From the NCBI RefSeq assembly GCF_001548375.1, contig NZ_AP017295.1, forward strand, positions 3,072,501 through 3,136,500: a stretch of DNA of 64,000 bases, in the 5' to 3' direction. Below the pieces are notes generated by a model that searched no databases, had not been told where the DNA came from, and worked only from the letters and a program-made list of their open reading frames with translations. This document shows, piece after piece, positions 6,417-18,017 of the stretch; the stretch's first letter is position 1; each line of letters opens with the position of its first letter. A program made the position numbers and the translations under genes. Source of the DNA: Nostoc sp. NIES-3756. GTDB lineage: Bacteria > Cyanobacteriota > Cyanobacteriia > Cyanobacteriales > Nostocaceae.

Positions 6417-8945
6417 ATGCGTGCAGTGCTAATGGCAGGCGGTTCGGGAACGCGGCTTCGCCCGTTAACTTGCGATCTCCCCAAGCCAATGGTTCCGATT
6501 TTGAATCGCCCCATTGCCGAACATATTATTAATCTTCTCAAAAGACATCACATTACGGAAGTAATTGCTACTCTGCATTATCTACCGGATGTTTTAAGAG
6601 ACTATTTTCAAGATGGTAGTGATTTTGGTGTACAAATGACCTACGCCGTCGAAGAAGACCAACCCTTAGGAACAGCAGGGTGTGTTAAAAATATTGCTGA
6701 ACTTCTTGATGAAACTTTTTTAGTAATTAGTGGTGATAGTATCACAGATTTTGACTTAACAGAAGCGATCGCTTTTCATAAACAAAAACAATCAAAAGCT
6801 ACTTTAATTTTAACTAGGGTTCCTAACCCCATAGAATTTGGTGTAGTCATCACCGATGAAGAAGGCAAAATTAACCGCTTTTTAGAAAAACCTTCGACTA
6901 GCGAAATATTTTCCGATACTGTTAATACTGGTACTTATATTCTTGAACCCGAAGTTTTAGAATATCTGCCACACAATACAGAATCCGACTTTTCTAAAGA
7001 TTTATTTCCCTTACTCCTAGCCAAAGATGAGCCAATGTATGGTTACATTGCCGATGGCTACTGGTGTGATGTAGGACACTTGGATGCCTATCGAGAGTCT
7101 CAGTACGATGCTTTAGAACGGAGAGTAAAACTAGACTTTGCTTATAGAGAAAATTCTCCAGGCTTGTGGGTAGGACAAAATACATATATTGATCCTTCTG
7201 CTGATATCGAAGCCCCAGTTGTCATCGGTAGTAATTGCCGTATCGGTGCAAGGGTACAAATTGAGGCGGGAACGGTCATTGGTGATAACGTTACTATTGG
7301 CGCAGATGCTAATCTTAAACGCCCAATTGTCTGGAATGGGGCAATTATTGGGGAAGAAGCCCAGTTAAGTGCTTGTGTCATCTCTCGCGGAACCCGTGTA
7401 GACCGCCGCGCCCATGTGTTAGAAGCATCTGTTGTGGGTTCTTTGTCCACAGTCGGGGAAGAAGCGCAAATCAGCCCAGGTGTCAGGGTATGGCCGAGTA
7501 AGAAGATTGAGTCAGGGGCAATTTTAAACATTAACCTGATTTGGGGTAACACCGCCCAAAGAAACTTATTTGGGCAACGGGGTGTACAAGGATTAGCAAA
7601 TATTGATATCAGCGCCGAGTTTGCGGTGAAGTTAGGGGCGGCTTACGGTTCCACCTTGAAACCCGGGGCAAAAGTAGCAGTGTCCCGCGACCAACGTAAC
7701 GTTTCTCGCATGGTGACGCGATCGCTAATTGCGGGTTTAATGTCTGTAGGTGTGGATATTCAAAACCTCGATGCAACCGCCATCCCCATCGCCCGGACAG
7801 TTATCCCCACAATGGGCGTAGCTGGGGGGATACATGTCCGGGTTCACCCCGACCGCGCCGACTACATCCTGATAGAGTTCATGGATAGTAAGGGAATAAA
7901 TATCTCCAAAGCCCAAGAAAAGAAAATTGAAGGGGCTTATTTTAAGGAAGATATGCGCCGCGCCTTAACTCATGAAATTGGCGATGTCGCCTACCCCAGC
8001 CAAGTCATTGACCTTTACTGCACCGCCTTTGAGAAACTATTAAATGTTTCTACCCTGCACAACAGTCGAGCAAAAGTCGTCATTGATTATGTTTATGCTG
8101 TATCTGGGGCTGTATTACCCCAAATGTTAGATAAATTCGGGGCTGATGCAGTCGTACTCAACGCCAGCTTGAATAAAAATGCTGTCACCACAACCGATAG
8201 AGAAGCACTATTAACTCAATTAGGTCATGTGGTAGAAGCGTTAAAAGCTAACTTTGGTGTTCAAGTATCAGCCAACGGTGAACAGCTAATTTTAGTTGAT
8301 GAGTCAGGCTACCCCATTCGCGGCGAACTTTTAACCGCCCTGATGGTAGATATGATTTTGACTTCCAACCCCAGAGGGACGGTAGTTGTACCAGTTCATG
8401 CTTCTAGTGCAGTCGAACAAGTCGCCCGTCGCCACGATGGGAGAGTAATTCGCACCAAAGCCAACGCGACAGCTTTAATGGAAGCTTGCCAGAAAAACTC
8501 TAATGTAGTCTTAGGTGGTAGCGGCGAGACTGGCTTTATCTTTCCCCAACTGCATCCGGGGTTTGACTCCATGTTCTGCATTGCCAAGATAATTGAGATG
8601 TTGACCATACAGGAGCGATCGCTTGCCACTGTAAGATCAGAATTACCCCGCGTCATCCACAGAACCCATACTATACGCTGTCCTTGGTCGGCTAAAGGTG
8701 CGTTGATGCGCTACTTAGTAGAAACCCACCCAGCCCAAAACCTCGAACTCATAGATGGCGTGAAAATTCGTCAACCCTTTGATGATAGCTGGCTGTTAGT
8801 GTTACCAGATGCTAGTGAACCATTAGTACATTTGTATGCAAACAGCAACGATCGCGACTGGGTAGATGAGACGGTGAGAGATTACCGTTCCCGCGTCCAG
8901 AGTTTTGTAGAAAGACAGCAAGAATATCACCCGGCGGAAGTGTAA
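6417..8945 (+). CDS. Nucleotidyltransferase-hexapeptide-phosphohexomutase fusion (GDP-mannose pyrophosphorylase-like)
   Basis: An 842-residue, three-part protein. Residues 1-235 are a sugar-phosphate nucleotidyltransferase: [23 protein letters not shown] holds the nucleotide loop and the signature lysine, and [10 protein letters not shown] gives the metal-binding aspartate. Residues about 250-375 are left-handed hexapeptide repeats ([18 protein letters not shown]...). Residues 390-842 are a phosphomannomutase/phosphoglucomutase-like part. There the usual catalytic TASHNP loop is replaced by [11 protein letters not shown], so mutase activity is doubtful. Likely role: making NDP-sugar for glycan or exopolysaccharide. 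Mannose versus glucose cannot be decided by eye. The AAGGAGG ribosome site supports the start. Monocistronic, followed by a hairpin. Confidence 0.82.
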   Translation: MRAVLMAGGSGTRLRPLTCDLPKPMVPILNRPIAEHIINLLKRHHITEVIATLHYLPDVLRDYFQDGSDFGVQMTYAVEEDQPLGTAGCVKNIAELLDETFLVISGDSITDFDLTEAIAFHKQKQSKATLILTRVPNPIEFGVVITDEEGKINRFLEKPSTSEIFSDTVNTGTYILEPEVLEYLPHNTESDFSKDLFPLLLAKDEPMYGYIADGYWCDVGHLDAYRESQYDALERRVKLDFAYRENSPGLWVGQNTYIDPSADIEAPVVIGSNCRIGARVQIEAGTVIGDNVTIGADANLKRPIVWNGAIIGEEAQLSACVISRGTRVDRRAHVLEASVVGSLSTVGEEAQISPGVRVWPSKKIESGAILNINLIWGNTAQRNLFGQRGVQGLANIDISAEFAVKLGAAYGSTLKPGAKVAVSRDQRNVSRMVTRSLIAGLMSVGVDIQNLDATAIPIARTVIPTMGVAGGIHVRVHPDRADYILIEFMDSKGINISKAQEKKIEGAYFKEDMRRALTHEIGDVAYPSQVIDLYCTAFEKLLNVSTLHNSRAKVVIDYVYAVSGAVLPQMLDKFGADAVVLNASLNKNAVTTTDREALLTQLGHVVEALKANFGVQVSANGEQLILVDESGYPIRGELLTALMVDMILTSNPRGTVVVPVHASSAVEQVARRHDGRVIRTKANATALMEACQKNSNVVLGGSGETGFIFPQLHPGFDSMFCIAKIIEMLTIQERSLATVRSELPRVIHRTHTIRCPWSAKGALMRYLVETHPAQNLELIDGVKIRQPFDDSWLLVLPDASEPLVHLYANSNDRDWVDETVRDYRSRVQSFVERQQEYHPAEV

Positions 8946-8955
8946 ATAACTTTTA

Positions 8956-9030
8956 AACGCAGAGGCACGCGGAGGATAGCGCAGAGAGAACGCAAAGTTT
9001 TCTCCGCGCCCCTCAGCGCCCCTCTGCGTT
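8956..9030. terminator. Inverted repeat between two convergent genes, bidirectional terminator candidate
   Basis: AACGCAGAGG (8956-8965) pairs with CCTCTGCGTT (9021-9030), and an inner pair GCGGAG/CTCCGC adds to the stem. On the minus side the stem is followed by TTTTAAAAG-like sequence, on the plus side by CAAAAAATT. It separates the fusion gene from thiC. The CGCAGAGG motif is a common intergenic repeat in filamentous cyanobacteria. Confidence 0.55.
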
Positions 9031-9037
9031 CAAAAAA

Positions 9038-10508
<1,471 letters not shown>

Positions 10509-10737
10509 TGGATGTAGTTTAGCACCTTGTTTAGGCACGGGAGCAAGGGCGTTAACAATTTATGAGATATGAGGCGGTTAATATTGGTGAGTTGCAGTCT
10601 CAGCATTAAAGTTTTTACATAAATCTTTGATCACAGCCTTGGGAAACTAAATCTATATCGCACCTTTCTACAGCACTTCATAACTAAAGCGATCGCCTTA
10701 TTTCTACAATTGACTAATGACCAATGACTAATGAACA
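10509..10737. repeat. thiC / pseudouridine synthase spacer with heptamer repeats
   Basis: The left part must hold the thiC promoter. From about 10711 to 10750 imperfect ACTAATG heptamers (ACTAATGACCAATGACTAATG...) run into the start codon of the next gene, so its first codons MTND come from this repeat. No other feature seen. Confidence 0.55.
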
Positions 10738-11328
10738 ATGACTAATGACTACCGATACATTATTTTTCACAAACCCTACGGTGTCTTGAGCCAGTTTACT
10801 CAGGAATCTCCCAAACATGTAACACTTAAAGATTACATTGATGTTCCTGATGTTTATCCCGTAGGTCGTTTGGATTGGGATAGCGAGGGTTTACTGTTAT
10901 TAACTAATAATGGCAGGTTGCAGCATCGTCTTTCTGACCCGCGTTTTGGTCATGAGCGGACATATTGGGTGCAGGTAGAACGTATCCCCGATGAGGAGGC
11001 TATATACAAGTTACAAACAGGGGTGGAAATCCAAGATTATCGCACGCGACCAGCAAAAGTCAGGTTATTATCAGATGAACTAAATGTGAGCGATCGCCAT
11101 CCGCCAATTAGATTTAGAAAAAATGTTCCCACTGCTTGGTTAGAAATGACTTTGACTGAAGGTAAAAACCGTCAAGTCCGGCGGATGACTGCGGCTGTGG
11201 GGTTTCCGACTTTGCGGTTGATTAGGGTGAGTATAGGACATTTAAGGTTAGATGGTTTGCCTTTGGGTGAGTGGCGTGACCTTACCTCCCTGGAACTAAA
11301 CTTGCTACATAATTCGTCTGTTAGGTAG
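10738..11328 (+). CDS. RluE-type rRNA large-subunit pseudouridine synthase
   Basis: A 196-residue RsuA/RluB/E/F-family enzyme. The catalytic motif [17 protein letters not shown] has its aspartate at residue 46; the N-terminal [14 protein letters not shown] and the C-terminal [29 protein letters not shown] are family signatures. There is no N-terminal S4 domain, as in RluE, which modifies U2457 of 23S rRNA in E. coli; the exact target here is inferred. The start codon lies inside a heptamer repeat, and no Shine-Dalgarno is visible, so the first few residues could be wrong. Confidence 0.88.
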   Translation: MTNDYRYIIFHKPYGVLSQFTQESPKHVTLKDYIDVPDVYPVGRLDWDSEGLLLLTNNGRLQHRLSDPRFGHERTYWVQVERIPDEEAIYKLQTGVEIQDYRTRPAKVRLLSDELNVSDRHPPIRFRKNVPTAWLEMTLTEGKNRQVRRMTAAVGFPTLRLIRVSIGHLRLDGLPLGEWRDLTSLELNLLHNSSVR

Positions 11329-11632
11329 GGGAAAGTTGACAAAAGGCAGGAGACAAGAGTTAAAAGATGTTTACATTCAGGACTTTGATTTACATAGTTT
11401 AGGTTTATCTGTGTCTTTTGAATTTTGAATTGACTACTTCCTCATCTTTAAAACTTCCTTGCCGATATCTGCAATCTTTGGCTAATATGCGTCAGAATTA
11501 ATACTGCCACCAAAATTCACTGGTGAAACCACAATTTTTTGTAAGTCTACTGTAGGCAGAGGCGGCCAATTGTGGCACTTTGGATATTAGTGGCTAGAAG
11601 CACCTCGGAACGGGAATTAAGGAACTTCCACT
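11329..11632. other. 304-bp gap upstream of the PP2C gene
   Basis: No gene or strong hairpin is seen. It ends with AAGGA about 9 nt before ATG 11633, a usable ribosome site for the PP2C gene. Confidence 0.4.
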
Positions 11633-13555
11633 ATGCTGATTTGCCCTCAGTGTGAATTTGAAAACCCCCATGCTAACAAGTTTTGCCAAAAATGTGGTGC
11701 TTCTTTGTCCCACAAAGTTTGCCCTCAATGTGGTACTGAAGTGCCTGTGAATGCTCAAAATTGTCATAACTGTGGCTCGGAAACTGGTACAGTGTGGCGA
11801 GCAATTATTGGGACAGGGGAGGAGCAACAAGGGAAGACGGAACTGTCTACATCTTTTGTCTTGAGCGGTTCTTATCTAGACAAGGAACAGCGTTATCAAG
11901 TCTTGGAAGTGCTATCAGCCGAAAAAAATGAGGTTAGCGCCAGGATTTTAGACTGTCAACCATATCAAGTATCACCAATCGAAGCAATATTAGCTCATCA
12001 GCAACGGGGGCTGGGGACTCCCGCAGTGGAAGCCGATAGTATTCCTAGTTCAGCTAAGGCTTACATGATCTTACAATCCCAAAAATTCCCACAAATTCCC
12101 CAAATTCATGATGCTTGGCAAGACGGTGATGTGCAGATACTACTCATTGAAGACCGTTCTCACTGGGAGTCTCTACTGAGTGTTTGGCGCAAGGAAACAA
12201 CCAGTTCGCTAGAAATCATCCACTGGTTTGCACAAATGACTCAACTTTGGGCTTTACTAGAACCGATGAATTGTCAAGATAGTTTGTTAAAGCTGGAAAA
12301 TTTATGCCTAGATGAAGACCAGACAATAGCTTTACAAAGATTGTACGTGAAGCCAGTTAACCAGGATGCGGCAATTGCGGTTAAGGCGGAAACAGCAGAG
12401 GAAGACGATATAACCTTACCTTTAGGGCAGCCTTCAAGTATGCAAGCTTTAGGGCAACTTTGGCAGTCACTATTTAGGGAATCTCAACGTACTCAGTTTG
12501 GTTCGATCATCCAGATTTTAGGAGATTTAGAACAGGGTAAGATTCAAACGATCGCTCAATTGCGATCGCGTTTGCAAGAAGTCGCCACAGAACTAGAAGC
12601 AACCACAAACCCAAATTTTGAGCCAATGGAAGAACAACAAACAAATGCGCCAACCTTCCTACAAGTGGATGATGTTGAAGATACATCAAGCAGAGGTGAT
12701 GACGCGCCAACGGTAGTTTTATCAGTACAATTAAGCAGCTTGGAAGATGCTGGACGTACTGATGTTGGTCGTCAACGTAATCACAATGAAGACTACTTTG
12801 GCATTGACACCAAAATCGAAAAAGTAGAATTACCTAGAAACCGCAGTTTCCAAGCTCGTGGCTTATACATACTTTGTGATGGTATGGGAGGACACGCAGG
12901 TGGTGAAGTGGCTAGTGAGTTAGCAGTATCTACCTTGCGGCAATACTTTCAGCAATCTTGGACTAATAACCAATTGCCAACAGAAGATAGTATTCGTGAG
13001 GCGGTTTACCTGGCTAATGGGGCAATTTACGAAACAAACCAACAAGAAGCCCGTTCTGGTGTAGGACGTATGGGTACTACTTTGGTAATGCTACTAATTC
13101 AAGGTAATCAAGCAGCAGTTGCCCATGTAGGTGATAGCCGCCTCTACCGTGTGACTCGCAAGCGGGGATTGGAACAAGTGACAGTAGACCATGAAGTCGG
13201 TCAAAGAGAAATTAACAGAGGCGTAGAAGCAAGTATTGCTTATGCCCGTCCTGATGCTTACCAACTTACTCAAGCGTTAGGGCCGCGTGATGAAACCGCA
13301 ATTAACCCTGATGTGGAATTTTTTGAAATTAACGAAGATAGCTTGCTTGTCCTAGCTTCCGATGGGCTATCTGATAACGACTTACTTGAAACTAACTGGG
13401 AGACTCACCTACTGCCATTATTAAGTTCTGGCACTAACTTAGAGCATGGCGTTACAGAATTAATTGATTTAGCTAACCAATATAATGGTCATGACAACAT
13501 TACTGCGATAGTTGTCCGGGCAAAAGTACGTCCGAATCTGGGGGATAATTCGTAA
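11633..13555 (+). CDS. PP2C-type Ser/Thr phosphatase with N-terminal zinc ribbons
   Basis: A 640-residue protein. Residues 1-50 hold a double zinc ribbon (ICPQCEF...KFCQKCGASL, then VCPQCGTE...NCHNCGSE). A middle region of about 300 residues looks like a degenerate kinase-like fold (ILLIEDRSHWESLLSVW). Residues about 370-635 are a PP2C phosphatase with all metal-binding motifs: GRQRNHNEDYFG, LCDGMGGHAGGE, AHVGDSRLY, LASDGLSDND and GHDNIT. It should remove phosphate from Ser/Thr with Mn or Mg. It is followed by an FHA-kinase gene on the same strand, a natural opposing partner. The last codons (NS and stop) come from a TAATTCG tandem repeat. Confidence 0.9.
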   Translation: MLICPQCEFENPHANKFCQKCGASLSHKVCPQCGTEVPVNAQNCHNCGSETGTVWRAIIGTGEEQQGKTELSTSFVLSGSYLDKEQRYQVLEVLSAEKNEVSARILDCQPYQVSPIEAILAHQQRGLGTPAVEADSIPSSAKAYMILQSQKFPQIPQIHDAWQDGDVQILLIEDRSHWESLLSVWRKETTSSLEIIHWFAQMTQLWALLEPMNCQDSLLKLENLCLDEDQTIALQRLYVKPVNQDAAIAVKAETAEEDDITLPLGQPSSMQALGQLWQSLFRESQRTQFGSIIQILGDLEQGKIQTIAQLRSRLQEVATELEATTNPNFEPMEEQQTNAPTFLQVDDVEDTSSRGDDAPTVVLSVQLSSLEDAGRTDVGRQRNHNEDYFGIDTKIEKVELPRNRSFQARGLYILCDGMGGHAGGEVASELAVSTLRQYFQQSWTNNQLPTEDSIREAVYLANGAIYETNQQEARSGVGRMGTTLVMLLIQGNQAAVAHVGDSRLYRVTRKRGLEQVTVDHEVGQREINRGVEASIAYARPDAYQLTQALGPRDETAINPDVEFFEINEDSLLVLASDGLSDNDLLETNWETHLLPLLSSGTNLEHGVTELIDLANQYNGHDNITAIVVRAKVRPNLGDNS

Positions 13556-13585
13556 TTCGTAATTCGTAATTCGTAATTCGTAATT
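13546..13585 (+). repeat. Heptamer tandem repeat (TAATTCG)5 overlapping the PP2C stop codon
   Basis: Five exact copies of TAATTCG at 13546-13580 plus a partial copy. The PP2C stop codon TAA is 13553-13555, inside copies one and two. This is a short tandemly repeated repetitive sequence of the type known from heterocyst-forming cyanobacteria. Confidence 0.9.
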
Positions 13586-13786
13586 AACAATCAGGATGAG
13601 GAAGATGAGAAAGTAAACGACGCGGACAAGATAGATGTTCTTCTTATCTACTCCACTCCCCCCCACTCCCGGTTGGTGAGCGGAGCCGTTCGCGGAGCGT
13701 GGCGTTTAGCCATACCACATCTTCTCCACCCCCATCTCCCCCATCTCCTCTATTCCCCACTCCCTAACTCTTACACAGGTTGTATT

Positions 13787-15055
13787 GTGGTCACTCTGAC
13801 GCTGCTAGAACCGCAACAAAAAACACCCCTGAAGCAGTGGTGCTTTGAAAATTCCACCGTGATCCGGATTGGTCGCGCGGCGGATAATCATGTAATTTTG
13901 ACTGATAGTTTGGTTTCCCGTCACCATCTGGAAATTCGGCAAATTAGTTCTGTTGGCGGCGGTTCATGGCAGGTGATCAGTAAGGGAACAAATGGAACTT
14001 TTCTCAATGGCGTTCTAGTGATTCAAGATTCCTTGCCCAATAATGCCCTTTTGCAATTGGCACAGGGGGGGCCGATTATTCAATTCCAAACTCAGGAGAC
14101 AATACCACCAGAATGGAAATCAGTTGCGGCTGGAGATAGCCCGACAGGAAAAAGTTCTTCAGAATTATTTAATAATCATGGTAGTTTGACAGTTACTTGT
14201 AGCCATGAAGGTAATTCGCCACAAAATTTATTTTGTATCCATTGTGGACAACCGCTTTCAGTAATCCAAATTATCCGCCATTACCAAGTTTTACGAACTT
14301 TAGGTCAAGGTGGGATGGGAACGACCTACTTAGCTTGGGATGCAGCCGGAGTGATTGCTGGACACCCCAAACTGTTGGTGTTGAAGCAAATGAATGCGGA
14401 TATGGCGAGAATTGCCAAAGCCCAAGAATTATTTGAACGGGAAGCTCATACTCTCAAGTCCCTGAACCATCCAGGCATTCCCAAGTATTACGATTTTTTT
14501 GTGGAAGGTGGGAAAAAATATTTGGCGATGGAATTAGTGCATGGGCAAGATTTGGAAAAACGCATCTACGCCACTGGGCCAGTGATTCCCAGCCAAGCGA
14601 TCGCCTGGATGATCCAAACCTGCGATATACTACATTACCTCCACAGTCAAGAGCCACCACTCATCCACCGCGATATTAAACCAGCTAACTTGATGGTGCG
14701 AACAGCAAATAATCAAGTAGCCGTCCTAGATTTTGGCGCAGTGAAGGAAATCGGCACTACACCAGGCACACGCATTGGTGCAGAGGGTTATTGCGCCCCA
14801 GAACAAGAACGAGGACAACCTTTAACCCAGTCTGACTTATATGCGATCGGCCCCACATTAATTTTTCTCATCACTGGCGATAGCCCTTTCAAGTTTTACC
14901 GCCAAAAAGGACGCGCTTTCCGCTTTGATGTCAGCAAAATTCCCACTGTCACACCCAAATTAAAAGATTTGATTGACCGCGTGACAGAACCCTTACCACG
15001 CGATCGCTTTCAGTCTGCCAAAGAACTAGCTGCGGCTTTAGCTGCTTGTAAATGA
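13787..15055 (+). CDS. FHA-domain serine/threonine protein kinase
   Basis: A 422-residue protein from a GTG start at 13787 (MVTLTLLEPQQKTP). The longer frame to 13673 runs through repeat-derived, proline/histidine-rich sequence and is not credible. Residues about 20-105 are an FHA domain (VIRIGRAADNHVILTDSLVSRHHLEI and GTFLNG), which binds phosphothreonine. A short zinc-ribbon-like piece follows (TCSHEG...LFCIHCGQPL). The kinase has LGQGGMGTTYL, the lysine in LLVLKQM, HRDIKPANL, DFGAVKE and CAPEQ, so it looks active. With the upstream PP2C it makes a likely phosphorylation/dephosphorylation pair; both carry zinc ribbons. Confidence 0.88.
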   Translation: MVTLTLLEPQQKTPLKQWCFENSTVIRIGRAADNHVILTDSLVSRHHLEIRQISSVGGGSWQVISKGTNGTFLNGVLVIQDSLPNNALLQLAQGGPIIQFQTQETIPPEWKSVAAGDSPTGKSSSELFNNHGSLTVTCSHEGNSPQNLFCIHCGQPLSVIQIIRHYQVLRTLGQGGMGTTYLAWDAAGVIAGHPKLLVLKQMNADMARIAKAQELFEREAHTLKSLNHPGIPKYYDFFVEGGKKYLAMELVHGQDLEKRIYATGPVIPSQAIAWMIQTCDILHYLHSQEPPLIHRDIKPANLMVRTANNQVAVLDFGAVKEIGTTPGTRIGAEGYCAPEQERGQPLTQSDLYAIGPTLIFLITGDSPFKFYRQKGRAFRFDVSKIPTVTPKLKDLIDRVTEPLPRDRFQSAKELAAALAACK

Positions 15056-15130
15056 TACTAATTCAAAATTAGAAAGCCACAGATAAACCTAACTAGTAAA
15101 TTAAACTCATGAAGGTAAAAACCTTTTCCC

Positions 15131-15170
15131 TCCTGCCTTCTGCCTCCTGCCTCCTGCCTCCTGCCTCCTG
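15131..15170. repeat. Tandem repeat of CTCCTGC heptamers
   Basis: Five to six copies of the heptamer CCTGCCT/CTCCTGC in the spacer between the FHA kinase and the helicase genes. A member of the heptamer family found elsewhere in this window. Confidence 0.85.
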
Positions 15171-15247
15171 TCATCTTTCCATCTGATTGTCGAAGTTGAC
15201 AAAAGACTCGTTAATATAGTAAACAGTCTGCTTGAAAAAATAATTGA

Positions 15248-17926
15248 GTGAATTATCCCGCGCCGTCTCCACAACTGGACTTAGGGTCGATATTTCCCTT
15301 TGATCTAGATCAGTTTCAAAAAGATGCGATCGCGTCCCTTAACGCGGGGCGCTCTGTTGTTGTGTGTGCGCCCACAGGTTCGGGCAAAACGTTAGTTGGA
15401 GAATACGCCATCTATCGGGCTTTAGCACGGGGGAAACGGGTATTTTACACCACTCCCCTCAAGGCGTTGTCTAACCAAAAACTACGAGATTTTCGAGAAA
15501 AATTTGGGTCTGATTTAGTTGGGCTGTTGACTGGCGATGCTTCCATTAACAGAGACGCGCCAATTTTGGTGATGACCACAGAGATTTTTCGGAATATGCT
15601 CTACGGTACACCAATTGGACAAGTTGGCATTTCTCTAGTAGATGTGGAAGCAGTGGTACTGGATGAGTGCCATTATATGAACGATCGCCAACGCGGTACA
15701 GTCTGGGAAGAGTCGATTATTTATTGTCCCCGCGAAGTGCAACTAGTAGCCCTATCAGCTACTGTTGCGAATAGTGACCAACTCACCGACTGGCTAAATC
15801 GCGTCCACGGCCCCACCGACCTGATTTATTCCGATTTTCGCCCTGTTCCCCTAGAGTTTCACTACTGTAATCCCAAGGGGTTGTTTCCCCTGCTCAATGA
15901 CAGCAAAACCAAAATTAACCCCCGCCTAGCTAATAGAGGTAAAAAGCGACAAGCGGATAGGGGAAAAAATGGCAGACCAGAAGCCCCTGGCATCATCTAT
16001 ACCCTGAGTCAGCTACAGCAAAGGGATATGTTACCGGCGATTTACTTTATCTTCAGTCGCCGGGGCTGTGATAAAGCTGTGGCAGAAGTGGGTGATTTAT
16101 GGCTAGTAGATAATGACGAGTCGCAAATATTGCGGCGGCAAATCGATGACTTCTTAGCCAAAAACCCTGAAGCCGGGCGTTCTGGACAAATTGCCCCCCT
16201 CTATCGGGGAGTTGCTGCCCACCACGCCGGGATTTTGCCAGCTTGGAAGGTGCTGGTAGAAGAATTATTCCAGCAAGGGCTAATTAAAGTTGTATTCGCC
16301 ACGGAAACCTTAGCCGCAGGTATTAATATGCCTGCTAGAACGACAGTTATTTCCACCCTCTCCAAGCGTACAGACACCGGACACCGCCTCCTGAACGCTT
16401 CGGAATTTCTGCAAATGGCAGGACGGGCTGGCCGTCGAGGGATGGATAAGCAAGGTCATGTGGTCACTGTGCAGACTCCCTTTGAAGGATCTAAAGAAGC
16501 TGCCTATTTAGCCACATCTAAACCAGACCCGTTAGTTAGTCAGTTCACACCTAGCTACGGTATGGTTTTGAACTTACTGCAAACCCACACCATAGAACAA
16601 GCCAAAGAACTGATCGAACGCAGTTTTGGGCAGTACATGGCGACTTTACATTTGCGACCAGACTACGAGGAAATTGCCGCCTTAGAAGGCGAATTAGCCA
16701 GGCTACAGGAACTAATCAACTCGGTTGACGAGAATGATATAGCGATTTATGAAAAATTGCGGCAGAGGTTGAAAGTAGAACGCCAGTTATTGAAGACTTT
16801 ACAGGAGCAAGCCCAGGAGGAACGACAAGAGCAAATTAAAATGCTTTTGGACTTTGCCGTTTCGGGAACACTGGTGAGTCTCAAGGGGAAAAATATTAAT
16901 GTTTCCTCTCCCATAACAGCCGTGTTAGTGGGTAAAACTTCAGGTTCGCAATCGCCTTGCTTGGTGTGCTTGGGACAAGATAATCGGTGGTATGTGGCTG
17001 CTACTACGGATATAGTTGATTTATATGCCGAACTACCGCGCGTGGATGTCTCGCCAGATATCTTACCACCACCGGAATTAATGCTCAAACCGGGGCAATC
17101 AAGCCGTGGTGCTAAAGAAACATTTGCGATCGCCCAAAGTATCCCTGACCCAGATGGCACGCTACATCTCTCCCCAGAGGTAGCAGAACAACTCAGCCGC
17201 ACCACCGCCATTCAAGCGCAATTAGAAGCCAATCCTCTGCATCAATCAGGTAGTGTAGCGACAATTTTCAAAGCCCGCGCCCGTTATGTGGAACTAGAAG
17301 CCGAACTCGAACAGATGCAGGCTGTAATAGAGCAACAATCCCAGCGTTATTGGGAGGAGTTTCTCAATTTAATTACCATCTTGCAGCAATTCGATTGCTT
17401 AGATAACTTAGTACCCACCCAACTTGGTCAAATTGCCGCCGCCATTCGCGGAGAAAATGAACTTTGGTTAGGGTTAGCTTTGGCTAGTGGAGAGTTGAAT
17501 AACTTAGACCCCCACCACCTAGCCGCCACTATCGCCGCCTTAGTCACAGAAACTCCCCGCCCAGATAGCAGAGTAAACTTCAACCTTTCCCCAGAAATAG
17601 ACGACGCTTGGTCGAGATTACAAAAAATCCGTCGCTCTGTCCTCAAGGTACAATATCGGCATGGCGTAGCCTTACCCGTAGGCTTAGAAAATCGCTATAT
17701 TGGCTTAATTGCTTTGGTTGAACAGTGGGCTTTAGGAACCGAATGGAGTGATCTTTGCCAAAACACCACTTTGGATGAAGGTGATGTAGTGCGAATTTTA
17801 CGCCGGACTTTGGATTTGTTGTCCCAAATTCCCCACGTTCCTAATTTACCTGATGTATTACAGCGTAACGCCTACCGGGCGATGCAATTGATTGACCGAT
17901 TCCCGGTGAATGAGGTTGTTGAATAA
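15248..17926 (+). CDS. Ski2/Mtr4-like DExH-box RNA helicase
   Basis: An 892-residue SF2 helicase. Motif I is APTGSGKT (41-48), motif Ia TTPLKALSNQK, motif II DECH (about 139-142), motif III LSATVAN and motif VI QMAGRAGRRGMD. The last, with PSYGMVLNLL and a C-terminal helical region of the DSHCT type, is characteristic of Ski2-like RNA helicases; cyanobacteria and plant chloroplasts carry such proteins, with roles in RNA processing. The start is a GTG directly after an in-frame TGA (15245-15247), so no longer form is possible. Coiled-coil-like segments occur around 470-540 (EELARLQELINSVDE type). Substrate unknown. Confidence 0.9.
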   Translation: MNYPAPSPQLDLGSIFPFDLDQFQKDAIASLNAGRSVVVCAPTGSGKTLVGEYAIYRALARGKRVFYTTPLKALSNQKLRDFREKFGSDLVGLLTGDASINRDAPILVMTTEIFRNMLYGTPIGQVGISLVDVEAVVLDECHYMNDRQRGTVWEESIIYCPREVQLVALSATVANSDQLTDWLNRVHGPTDLIYSDFRPVPLEFHYCNPKGLFPLLNDSKTKINPRLANRGKKRQADRGKNGRPEAPGIIYTLSQLQQRDMLPAIYFIFSRRGCDKAVAEVGDLWLVDNDESQILRRQIDDFLAKNPEAGRSGQIAPLYRGVAAHHAGILPAWKVLVEELFQQGLIKVVFATETLAAGINMPARTTVISTLSKRTDTGHRLLNASEFLQMAGRAGRRGMDKQGHVVTVQTPFEGSKEAAYLATSKPDPLVSQFTPSYGMVLNLLQTHTIEQAKELIERSFGQYMATLHLRPDYEEIAALEGELARLQELINSVDENDIAIYEKLRQRLKVERQLLKTLQEQAQEERQEQIKMLLDFAVSGTLVSLKGKNINVSSPITAVLVGKTSGSQSPCLVCLGQDNRWYVAATTDIVDLYAELPRVDVSPDILPPPELMLKPGQSSRGAKETFAIAQSIPDPDGTLHLSPEVAEQLSRTTAIQAQLEANPLHQSGSVATIFKARARYVELEAELEQMQAVIEQQSQRYWEEFLNLITILQQFDCLDNLVPTQLGQIAAAIRGENELWLGLALASGELNNLDPHHLAATIAALVTETPRPDSRVNFNLSPEIDDAWSRLQKIRRSVLKVQYRHGVALPVGLENRYIGLIALVEQWALGTEWSDLCQNTTLDEGDVVRILRRTLDLLSQIPHVPNLPDVLQRNAYRAMQLIDRFPVNEVVE

Positions 17927-18017
17927 AGTGGATTGTTAATCGTGAGTGATAGGAATTGAGTGATGGGGAATTGTAGAAAGTAGTAAGAACGAACTATTTT
18001 TTATATTGAGGTGCATT

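Noticed and set aside
16747..17211. 154-residue minus-strand frame inside the helicase gene
   Set aside because: Antisense to a conserved helicase with intact motifs; no start site signals.
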